Positions 1 to 5,005 of a stretch of DNA of 5,005 bases are shown here, piece after piece. A model generated the notes under the pieces. It worked only from the letters and a program-made list of their open reading frames with translations. It searched no databases and was not told the DNA's origin. The first letter of the stretch is position 1; each line of letters opens with the position of its first letter. The position numbers and the translations under genes were made by a program. Source of the DNA: Treponema sp. (GTDB lineage Bacteria; Spirochaetota; Spirochaetia; Treponematales; Treponemataceae); assembly GCA_017613485.1 (NCBI GenBank), contig JAGADS010000349.1, positions 1 through 5,005 on the forward strand, written 5' to 3'.

Positions 1-225
1 GAGTATTTTGAATTTTGAGAAGAAGACAGATAGAAGTTTCTTTTGTGTATCGGAATCAAGATATGTTTTTCTGGTAATATATAATGTGTCTGTAACAGTT
101 GTTGTAGAAACACAAGGTGTGCAATTTTGAAATGCATACTGAACAGCACCAAATGATGCATCTATAAACTTTTCTCTTTTATTGATGATGTCAATAATTA
201 CATTTGTATCAATCAATACTTTCAT
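1..225 (-). CDS. PIN-domain toxin (VapC-like RNase), 3' end cut off by window edge
   Basis: The first 75 residues of a protein are read leftward from an ATG at 225-223, and the frame is still open at base 1. The N-terminus (MKVLIDTNVIIDIINKRE) is the hallmark first beta strand of PIN-domain nucleases: Asp6 is the first metal-binding acid, followed by Thr7-Asn8 and Asp12. The stretch STTTVTDTLYI at 40-50 matches the second conserved segment, where Asp46 would be the next acidic residue. The arrangement resembles the PIN_3 subfamily. The remaining catalytic acids should lie in the missing C-terminal part. PIN toxins are Mg2+-dependent RNases that block translation when their antitoxin is lost. 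The start overlaps the stop of the upstream small gene as ATGA, indicating translational coupling. Family assignment is strong. The exact RNA target, and whether the full toxin is intact, cannot be seen. Confidence 0.85.
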   Translation of the reverse strand, partial: MKVLIDTNVIIDIINKREKFIDASFGAVQYAFQNCTPCVSTTTVTDTLYITRKTYLDSDTQKKLLSVFFSKFKIL

Positions 226-437
226 TTTGATATTCTTCTCTCTTCCAACAAAGCTTCTGCATTTATCTCTGCGGGGATGAGTCCTACAACTGCATCAAGT
301 GCATCCAATTTACTTTGTAAGCTACGGGAAATCCTTTTCTGCTTCTTTTCCGGCAAAATCTTCAATCCTGAAACAGATGCTTCCTGTTTATATCTAGATG
401 GATTTGCGAAAAAATCTGAATATGACACTACAAGCAT
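222..437 (-). CDS. Phd/YefM-like antitoxin of the PIN toxin
   Basis: A 71-residue basic protein encoded directly before the PIN toxin, with a 4-nt overlap. The N-terminus MLVVSYSDFFANPSRY resembles the first strand and helix of Phd/YefM antitoxins (typical pattern: V-S-Y-S-D-F-R-x-N-x-x-x-Y), the DNA-binding dimerisation part. A lysine/arginine-rich stretch (31-38) follows. The acidic C-terminal segment (about 45-71, LDAVVGLIPAEINAEALLEE) is predicted to be the tail that wraps around and blocks the toxin. It is slightly shorter than a classic Phd of about 75-85 residues. The start is well supported by a near-perfect ribosome binding site (AAGGAGGA, minus strand at 452-445) seven bases before the ATG. 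Antitoxins of this type normally repress their own promoter together with the toxin. The toxin-antitoxin role rests mainly on gene order plus these motifs; the subfamily is less sure. Confidence 0.8.
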   Translation of the reverse strand: MLVVSYSDFFANPSRYKQEASVSGLKILPEKKQKRISRSLQSKLDALDAVVGLIPAEINAEALLEERRISK

Positions 438-457
438 AATGAATTCCTCCTTAAGAG

Positions 458-466
458 ATTATATCA
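458..466 (-). promoter_or_regulatory. Candidate TG-extended -10 promoter of the toxin-antitoxin pair
   Basis: On the minus strand the sequence TGATATAAT contains a perfect TATAAT hexamer (463-458) preceded by the TG of an extended -10 element. No good -35 hexamer lies 16-18 bp upstream, which is tolerated by extended -10 promoters. Initiation about seven bases downstream would give a leader of only about 14 nt, barely including the ribosome binding site. The 8-bp palindrome AATGCATT at 470-477 sits in the spacer and overlaps the folD stop codon, a plausible position for an antitoxin operator. Promoter and operator roles are inferred from sequence only. Confidence 0.45.
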
Positions 467-475
467 CAAAATGCA

Positions 476-1357
476 TTATTGCACGAGAGATGTTTTCTCG
501 GCAGACTCCAGTGTATTGTAGATGAGCATGGCGATTGTCATGGGACCTACTCCTCCCGGTACAGGGGTGATGAATGAGGCCTTTTCCTTTACGGTGTCAA
601 AATCTGCGTCTCCCACCAGCCTGAATCCGCTTTTCTTGCTTGCATCAGGTATGCGGTTTACGCCAACGTCTATGACCACAGCACCTTCCTTTATCATGTC
701 GCCTGTCAGAGTATTGGGGTGGCCTGTGCAGACGACAATGATGTCCGCTTCCCTTGTAATCGAGGCAAGGTCTTTTGTTCCTGTATGGCACATTGTTACA
801 GTTGAATTATACTCGCGGCGTGAAAGAAGAAGTGACATCGGTTTTCCCACGATATTACTGCGGCCGATTACCACAGCACGTTTTCCGTTGGTCTCGATTC
901 CGGCTTTTTTTAGGAGAACAAGGACACCGTGCGGGGTACATGGTAAGAATCCCTTTCCACCGGTAACAAGATTTCCCACATTCACAGGATGGAAACCGTC
1001 AACATCCTTTTTCGGGTCAATCGCGTTGGTCACTTTTTCCTCGTTTATATGCTTTGGAAGAGGCAGTTGAACCAGTATTCCGTGAACCGTGTCATCTGCA
1101 TTCAATTCGGCTATGAGCTTAAGGAGCTCTTCCTCGGTGGTTGATTCCGGCAATTCCATGCTTTTGTCTGCCATTCCTGCCTCTGCAAGGGCCTTTCTTT
1201 TTCCCGTGACATAGCTTACGGATGCGGGATTATTACCCACCAGAATAACCGCAAGACATGGAATTATGCCTTTTTCCTTTAATTCAGACACCCTGCGTGA
1301 CACATCTGCCTTAACCTCGGCTGCAACCGCCTTTCCGTCAATAATTTGAGCGCTCAT
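476..1357 (-). CDS. folD: Bifunctional 5,10-methylene-tetrahydrofolate dehydrogenase / 5,10-methenyl-tetrahydrofolate cyclohydrolase
   Basis: A complete 293-residue cytosolic enzyme, normal length for FolD (about 280-300). It oxidises 5,10-methylene-THF to 5,10-methenyl-THF with NADP+ and hydrolyses that to 10-formyl-THF, supplying one-carbon units for purines and formyl-Met-tRNA. All hallmark parts are visible. The catalytic YxxxK motif is Tyr49/Lys53 (SYVTGKRKA). The VQLPLP motif at 96-101 carries Gln97. KDVDGFHP at 117-124 carries Asp120. The NADP-binding Rossmann loop is [12 protein letters not shown] (162-173). The signature [10 protein letters not shown] lies at 265-274. The ATG at 1357-1355 is supported by a GGAAGG ribosome binding site six bases upstream. 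folD diverges from the envelope-protein operon and is followed after 38 bp by the toxin-antitoxin pair with no visible terminator between them, so read-through is possible. Nothing unusual is seen in the catalytic residues. Confidence 0.97.
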   Translation of the reverse strand: MSAQIIDGKAVAAEVKADVSRRVSELKEKGIIPCLAVILVGNNPASVSYVTGKRKALAEAGMADKSMELPESTTEEELLKLIAELNADDTVHGILVQLPLPKHINEEKVTNAIDPKKDVDGFHPVNVGNLVTGGKGFLPCTPHGVLVLLKKAGIETNGKRAVVIGRSNIVGKPMSLLLSRREYNSTVTMCHTGTKDLASITREADIIVVCTGHPNTLTGDMIKEGAVVIDVGVNRIPDASKKSGFRLVGDADFDTVKEKASFITPVPGGVGPMTIAMLIYNTLESAEKTSLVQ

Positions 1358-1438
1358 TTGTAACCTTCCGTCCTGCCGTTAGTTTAAATTAGTACGGCAT
1401 GTGTTGAATTTTTACAAGAATTTCGATATAGTGTTTAC

Positions 1439-1444
1439 ATTATA
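1439..1444 (-). promoter_or_regulatory. Candidate folD -10 box
   Basis: A perfect TATAAT is read on the minus strand at 1444-1439. At 17-bp spacing the -35 position (1467-1462) reads TTTAAT, only a partial match to TTGACA. Transcription would start near 1432 and give a folD leader of roughly 75 nt. The whole intergenic region is AT-rich, so chance TATAAT matches are expected and this is a weak call. Confidence 0.3.
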
Positions 1445-1470
1445 TATTATTCTTGAAACAAATTAAAGTA

Positions 1471-1493
1471 TTGACAGTATGCTTTGATATAAA
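1471..1493 (+). promoter_or_regulatory. Candidate promoter of the envelope protein / rarA operon
   Basis: A consensus TTGACA lies at 1471-1476 and a TG-extended -10 box TGATATAAA at 1485-1493 (hexamer TATAAA, 1488-1493). The two are only 11 bp apart, too close for one sigma70 promoter. Either the extended -10 acts alone, starting near 1500 with a very short leader, or TTGACA pairs with the poor hexamer TAATTA at 1494-1499 (17-bp spacing). The first reading is favoured because the same TGATATAA string precedes the antitoxin gene on the other strand. The ribosome binding site of the next gene (GAGGA, 1503-1507) follows immediately. Confidence 0.4.
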
Positions 1494-1511
1494 TAATTAT
1501 GTGAGGAATTT

Positions 1512-2138
1512 ATGAAACGTATATCATTATTGCTTGCTACTCTCTTTTTCAGTGCAGCAATATTCGCACAGACTGCTGAGGAATCAGAAGAAATTCAATA
1601 TCAGCATGAATATGAGGACTCTGTTCAGTTCATATACAGCCAGAACCAGGAAGGTGACCAGTACATAAGAATCTCGCTGAGCCCTGAATTTCCTATGTTT
1701 TTCGGCAACCCGTTTACTGATGGCAAGATTAAGACAGGCGGTATGGCTAACCTGGGCTACCATTATTTCTTTACCCCGAACCTTGCATTTGGAATTGACT
1801 TTTCTTTTGCATTCCATCCTACAATCGGAGGAAATATCTTTAACTCCATTCCGATTCTTGCGACAATCACATATCAGCCTACATACAAGAATTTTGAATT
1901 CCCATTGACCCTTGCACTGGGATTTGCATGGGAAACATACGGAAACCAGACATACTGGCCTGGATTCGTACTCAGACCGCAGGCGGGTGTTCATTACCGT
2001 ATAAATCAAAACTGGAGTTTAGGCGGGGACGTATCATATACTTTCATGCCGCAGTTACTTAAGCTCTATGGCAAGGCTAACGAAAACTTTATCGGGCAGT
2101 TTATTTCACTAGACATTGTTGCCAGGTATTATTTCTAA
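1512..2138 (+). CDS. Outer-membrane beta-barrel protein, OmpW-like size, signal peptide
   Basis: A 208-residue predicted exported protein. Residues 1-19 form a typical Sec signal peptide (Lys2-Arg3, hydrophobic core 5-18, cleavage expected after IFA, leaving Gln20). A short acidic stretch (about 22-50, rich in Glu, Gln and Tyr) precedes the barrel. From about 51 on, alternating polar and hydrophobic residues with many aromatics mark amphipathic strands, for example YIRISLSPEF (51-60), NLAFGIDFSFAF (90-101), FEFPLTLALGFAW (128-140), WSLGGDVSYTF (168-178) and FISLDIVARYYF (197-208). The protein ends in Phe, the usual signal for insertion by the BAM complex. Size and pattern fit an 8-stranded barrel such as OmpW-like treponemal proteins (I recall TP0733 as one), probably forming a small pore. 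Substrate unknown. Start supported by GAGGA five bases upstream. First gene of a likely three-gene operon; the next gene begins 12 bp after its stop. Confidence 0.8.
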   Translation: MKRISLLLATLFFSAAIFAQTAEESEEIQYQHEYEDSVQFIYSQNQEGDQYIRISLSPEFPMFFGNPFTDGKIKTGGMANLGYHYFFTPNLAFGIDFSFAFHPTIGGNIFNSIPILATITYQPTYKNFEFPLTLALGFAWETYGNQTYWPGFVLRPQAGVHYRINQNWSLGGDVSYTFMPQLLKLYGKANENFIGQFISLDIVARYYF

Positions 2139-2150
2139 GAGGTTTATATA

Positions 2151-3230
2151 ATGAAAAAGATTATTTCCATAGCAGTTACAGTTTTTTCCATAGCAACCCT
2201 ATTTCTGGCAGTAAGCTGTCATGACCCGATTTTTTACATGATCTCTCAGGAGGTTGTCCAGGAAGAAGGCCTCCAGGGTGACATATACTCAATGGTAAGA
2301 TTTGGTGACTATCTGTACGCCTCTAACGGCAGAATCTATAAAAAAACCGCAAGCCCATCAAGTACAACAGGCAGACAGAACGGTCAGTGGTCAGAGTCAT
2401 CAAGGAGCGGAATAGGTTCAAATGAATTTGTTTTCTTCCTTGCAACCGATAATTCCAATATTTATGCCCAGACGTACGAATTTGCCGCAGACAACGACAA
2501 GAGCCTTAACCTGCCTGCCGCTATAAGACTGTATGCATCAAACAACGGTTCTACATGGACTCAGATAAACATATTCAGCATTACTGACTATGGCTCCGCA
2601 AGTGATTCATACGCAACACAGGGTGGACGCATTTTTGACAACAAAGCAGTTAATGCATCTGAAAGGCATGCATATGCAAGTCTATTAAAAAATGGTGAAA
2701 CTACCCCAAAAATTTTCACGCTGAATGGAACAAACACCCCTACACATAATTCATCTGCATCAGGAGACTCTCTTGGAGCAGCGGGAGACTACTTCTGGAC
2801 TACAGCGGCTATATGTAAGGCGAACAACGGAAAATATTATTTCTCCCATAACAGCAAGACACTTTATTACGGTAATTCAATTTCAGCAACAGATCATGTT
2901 GATCTTGATTGTGATGACATACAGTCCATTGCAGCAACCAGCGACTATCTTCTTTTGGGAACAACCAAGGGAATCAAAAGGGTAAGGCTTGGTGCAGATG
3001 GTGTACCTGAATCACATACAACGGATTTTGCAAACAATGCACAGTCTCTTGTTACAGGAATAGTTCCTATGGTATTCGTGCTTGATCCTACAAAGCCAGA
3101 AGGCCAGACAGATGAATATGCCTCCATGACGGTTGCAGGTTCACTTTCTTCTTCCGCTGATACATTTGAAGAAAACGGCCTTTATGCATACTATCCTTCA
3201 CGCGGTGTCTGGAACAGGGACGGAGAATAA
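2151..3230 (+). CDS. Predicted lipoprotein with beta-propeller-like repeats
   Basis: A 359-residue protein of unknown function. Lys2-Lys3, a hydrophobic stretch (4-20) and LAVSC ending at Cys23 form a spirochaete-style lipobox, so it is probably lipidated on Cys23 and anchored in the envelope. The mature part has no further membrane segment. It consists of beta-rich stretches with recurring aromatic 'Y-L-Y/L' strands: SMVRFGDYLYASNGRIYKK (47-65), NGKYYFSHNSKTLYYGNSI (226-244), IAATSDYLLLGTTKGIKRV (260-278) and ENGLYAYYPSRGVW (341-354). The GTTKGIKRV turn resembles blades of regulator-type propellers. ASNNGSTW (129-136) resembles an Asp-box (S-x-D-x-G-x-T-W) with Asn in place of Asp. Low sequence identity between repeats makes the blade count uncertain. 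Start supported by AAGAGG (2137-2142) eight bases before the ATG. It lies between the barrel gene and rarA, 12 bp and 18 bp away, so co-transcription is likely. I do not recognise a named family. Confidence 0.75.
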   Translation: MKKIISIAVTVFSIATLFLAVSCHDPIFYMISQEVVQEEGLQGDIYSMVRFGDYLYASNGRIYKKTASPSSTTGRQNGQWSESSRSGIGSNEFVFFLATDNSNIYAQTYEFAADNDKSLNLPAAIRLYASNNGSTWTQINIFSITDYGSASDSYATQGGRIFDNKAVNASERHAYASLLKNGETTPKIFTLNGTNTPTHNSSASGDSLGAAGDYFWTTAAICKANNGKYYFSHNSKTLYYGNSISATDHVDLDCDDIQSIAATSDYLLLGTTKGIKRVRLGADGVPESHTTDFANNAQSLVTGIVPMVFVLDPTKPEGQTDEYASMTVAGSLSSSADTFEENGLYAYYPSRGVWNRDGE

Positions 3231-3236
3231 TAAAAC

Positions 3237-3251
3237 GGGGCGGACCAAGTG
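3237..3251 (+). promoter_or_regulatory. Ribosome binding site and GTG start of rarA
   Basis: The purine-rich GGGGCGGA (3237-3244) lies just ahead of the GTG at 3249-3251. The first ATG in frame (3303) would delete the first 18 residues, including the DLFDQ segment found at the N-terminus of RarA proteins, so GTG is the better start. The ribosome binding site is not a perfect AGGAGG. Confidence 0.65.
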
Positions 3252-5005
3252 GCAGATTTATTTGATCAGAGGGAGCCATCACACGAGCCTCTTGCCTCCA
3301 GAATGCGTCCGCGCTCACTTGATGAATACATAGGTCAGGATCACATTGTCGGTAAAGGCAGACTTTTACGCCGTGCCATTGCCGCAGACCAGCTTACATC
3401 AGTCATATTCTACGGTCCCCCGGGCTCAGGAAAAACCACACTTGCAAGGGTCATAGCAAACCACACAAAATCAAATTTCATCACATTGAATGCAGTTTTA
3501 ACAGGTGTTGCAGACATACGCAAGGCAATTTCCGAGGCAGAGCAGCAGAGAAACCTTTATCAGAGAAAGACTATTCTTTTTGTCGATGAAGTCCACAGAT
3601 GGAATAAAAGCCAGCAGGATGCACTTCTTCCCTGGGTTGAAAATGGAACAATAATCTTAATCGGTGCCACAACCGAGAATCCTTTTTTTGAGGTGAACAA
3701 GGCCCTTGTAAGCCGAAGCCGTGTATTTCAGCTAAAGCCGCTCACAAACCAGGATTTGATGAACGCCGCAAAACAGGCACTTGCAGACACAGAGAGAGGT
3801 TACGGCCACTGGAAAATTGAATTTGAAAAAGGGGCACTTGAGCATCTTGTGGAGACCGCAAACGGAGACGCACGCAGTCTTCTTAACGCACTGGAGCTTG
3901 CAGTAGAGACCACCCCTGAACACTGGGCACCACTAGCAACTCCTCCTGTTCCAAGCTATGGAAGCACAATCTACATAAGCAAGGAAGCATGTGAGGAATC
4001 AATTCAGAAAAAAGTAGTGCTCTACGACCGTGACGGTGACTATCACTACGACATTATCTCCGCATTCATAAAAAGCCTTAGGGGACGTGATCCTGATGCC
4101 GCATGTTACTGGCTTGCACGCATGGTAAAGGCAGGAGAAGATCCTCATTTCATTTTCCGCCGCATGCTTATTTCCGCGTGTGAGGATACAGGTCTTGCAG
4201 ATCCAAACGCCATCTCAATAGTCGCATCCTGTGCCCAGGCCTTTGACCGTGTAGGTATGCCGGAAGGAAACTATTTCCTTGCCCATGCAGCGCTATATCT
4301 TTCCACCGCGCCAAAGTCCAACAGTGCCATGGCATTTTTTGACGCTCTTTCCTCGGTAGAAAAAGAGGATGCGGACGTTCCAAATCACCTTAAGGATCCA
4401 AGCCGTGATGCAGAGGGATTCGGTCATGGAAGCGGATACTTGTACCCGCATGCCTACCGTAACCATTGGATTGCACAGCAGTATCTTCCTGATGCACTTG
4501 TAGGAAGAGTTTTTTATACGCCCTCAACTCAGGGATATGAGAAGGAAATACGTGACGAGGTTCTTTCTCGCAGGGAGCTTCAGATATCTTCCCTTATGCA
4601 GGAAAACACGGAGATTCCACAGGCTGTCAATCCTGTAGGAGAATGGTGGAAGGACGATCATCCCGGACATGACAAACCGCAGCAGGAAGAAAACCTTACC
4701 TTTACGCCGGAAGACAAAAAAAAGGAACAGGCACTTGACAGGACAGAACGGAGCTGGAGATTGAGGCTGGACACAAACCGTGCAGAGCTTTTAACAGAAA
4801 TACGTGATACTCTTGTCCAGATGGCAGACCTTAAGCGTCATCACAGGAACCTTATATGGAATGCAGATGATGCCCTCTTATTGTTTTACATCCTTCGTCA
4901 ATGTCCTGAGGGATTAAGCTGTGGTGCATGCCGTACAGAAAAAGGAAAGCAGCTTCTTGAGCAATATGCGTCAACCCTGGGAGAAATGGACAAGCCTCTT
5001 CTTGC
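3249..5005 (+). CDS. rarA: RarA/MgsA-type AAA+ ATPase with extra C-terminal domain, 3' end cut off
   Basis: The first 585 codons of a gene open at the right edge. The family acts at stalled replication forks and single-strand/double-strand DNA junctions as a tetrameric ATPase. Visible AAA+ parts: N-terminal VADLFDQ (1-7) and LASRMRPRSLDEYIGQDH (15-32), Walker A GPPGSGKTT (56-64, Lys62), Walker B FVDEVHRWN (111-119, Asp113/Glu114), sensor 1 GATTENP (139-145), arginine finger region VSRSR (154-158) and sensor 2 GDARSLLNALE (206-216, Arg209). The MgsA-type tetramerisation region follows: HYDIISAFIKSLRGRD at 266-281, GEDPHFIFRRMLISACED at 296-313, and GYLYPHAYRNHW at 396-407. Ordinary RarA stops near residue 440, around GYEKEIRDEVLSRR (429-442). 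This protein continues with a charged linker (about 445-495) and a further domain (about 496 to the edge), possibly methyltransferase-like but lacking a clear glycine-rich motif. It is the last visible gene of the operon, 18 bp after the lipoprotein stop. Confidence 0.93.
   Translation, partial: MADLFDQREPSHEPLASRMRPRSLDEYIGQDHIVGKGRLLRRAIAADQLTSVIFYGPPGSGKTTLARVIANHTKSNFITLNAVLTGVADIRKAISEAEQQRNLYQRKTILFVDEVHRWNKSQQDALLPWVENGTIILIGATTENPFFEVNKALVSRSRVFQLKPLTNQDLMNAAKQALADTERGYGHWKIEFEKGALEHLVETANGDARSLLNALELAVETTPEHWAPLATPPVPSYGSTIYISKEACEESIQKKVVLYDRDGDYHYDIISAFIKSLRGRDPDAACYWLARMVKAGEDPHFIFRRMLISACEDTGLADPNAISIVASCAQAFDRVGMPEGNYFLAHAALYLSTAPKSNSAMAFFDALSSVEKEDADVPNHLKDPSRDAEGFGHGSGYLYPHAYRNHWIAQQYLPDALVGRVFYTPSTQGYEKEIRDEVLSRRELQISSLMQENTEIPQAVNPVGEWWKDDHPGHDKPQQEENLTFTPEDKKKEQALDRTERSWRLRLDTNRAELLTEIRDTLVQMADLKRHHRNLIWNADDALLLFYILRQCPEGLSCGACRTEKGKQLLEQYASTLGEMDKPLL

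Noticed and set aside
277..525. An 82-codon plus-strand frame across the antitoxin and the folD end
   Set aside because: It covers the antitoxin on the wrong strand and shows no family features; the antitoxin has a near-perfect ribosome binding site and coupling to the toxin.
522..1070. A 182-codon open frame on the plus strand opposite folD
   Set aside because: It is antisense to a fully conserved folD, has no ribosome binding site or recognisable motif, and its composition reflects the complement of folD codons.
1389..1417. Alternative folD promoter: TTGTAA (1417-1412) and TACTAA (1394-1389) with 17-bp spacing, minus strand
   Set aside because: Both hexamers match consensus poorly; the TATAAT at 1444-1439 is a better, though still weak, candidate.
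1584..2009. A 141-codon minus-strand open frame inside the outer-membrane protein gene
   Set aside because: The plus-strand gene has a signal peptide, ribosome binding site and barrel pattern; the opposite frame shows cysteine-rich, motif-free sequence typical of a shadow.
2248..2275. GGAGG...CCTCC inverted repeat near the start of the lipoprotein gene, considered as a hairpin or attenuator
   Set aside because: The stem is only five base pairs with a long loop, lies within coding sequence and has no following T run.
3303..3305. ATG as an alternative start of rarA
   Set aside because: It would drop the conserved N-terminal DLFDQ segment; the GTG at 3249 has a purine-rich site upstream and gives the expected RarA N-terminus.

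Overview
The window looks like chromosomal DNA from a spirochaete, most likely a host-associated Treponema. This is inferred from the gene set: folD diverging from a small outer-membrane beta-barrel gene, followed by a spirochaete-style lipoprotein and a long RarA-type ATPase. I recall a similar folD/OmpW-like neighbourhood around TP0732-TP0733 of T. pallidum, but could not check it. Nearly all of the sequence is coding. I see no tRNA, rRNA, CRISPR array, insertion sequence or long repeat, and no gene-free stretch above 300 bases.

Left part (1-1357, minus strand). folD, a complete bifunctional methylene-tetrahydrofolate dehydrogenase/cyclohydrolase, is read leftward. Only 38 bp after its stop comes a compact type II toxin-antitoxin pair. 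It consists of a 71-residue Phd/YefM-like antitoxin and a PIN-domain RNase toxin whose start overlaps the antitoxin stop by 4 nt. The toxin gene runs off the left edge. A TG-extended TATAAT box lies just upstream of the antitoxin, so the pair probably has its own promoter as well as possible read-through from folD.

Middle (1358-1511). This 154-bp AT-rich divergent intergenic region carries promoter-like boxes for both directions.

Right part (1512-5005, plus strand). Three tightly spaced genes look like one operon. The first is a 208-residue outer-membrane beta-barrel protein with a signal peptide and a C-terminal Tyr-Tyr-Phe. The second is a 359-residue lipoprotein that looks like a beta-propeller. 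The third, starting at GTG, is a RarA/MgsA AAA+ ATPase involved in replication-fork maintenance. It is open to the right edge and carries an additional C-terminal domain beyond the normal RarA length. That extra domain is the least ordinary item here: its layout recalls RarA-methyltransferase-like fusion proteins, but the expected glycine-rich cofactor motif appears degraded. I found no clear evidence of a wholly new system. The most worthwhile leads are the RarA fusion, the envelope-protein pair placed in front of a DNA-repair gene, and the toxin-antitoxin module behind folD.
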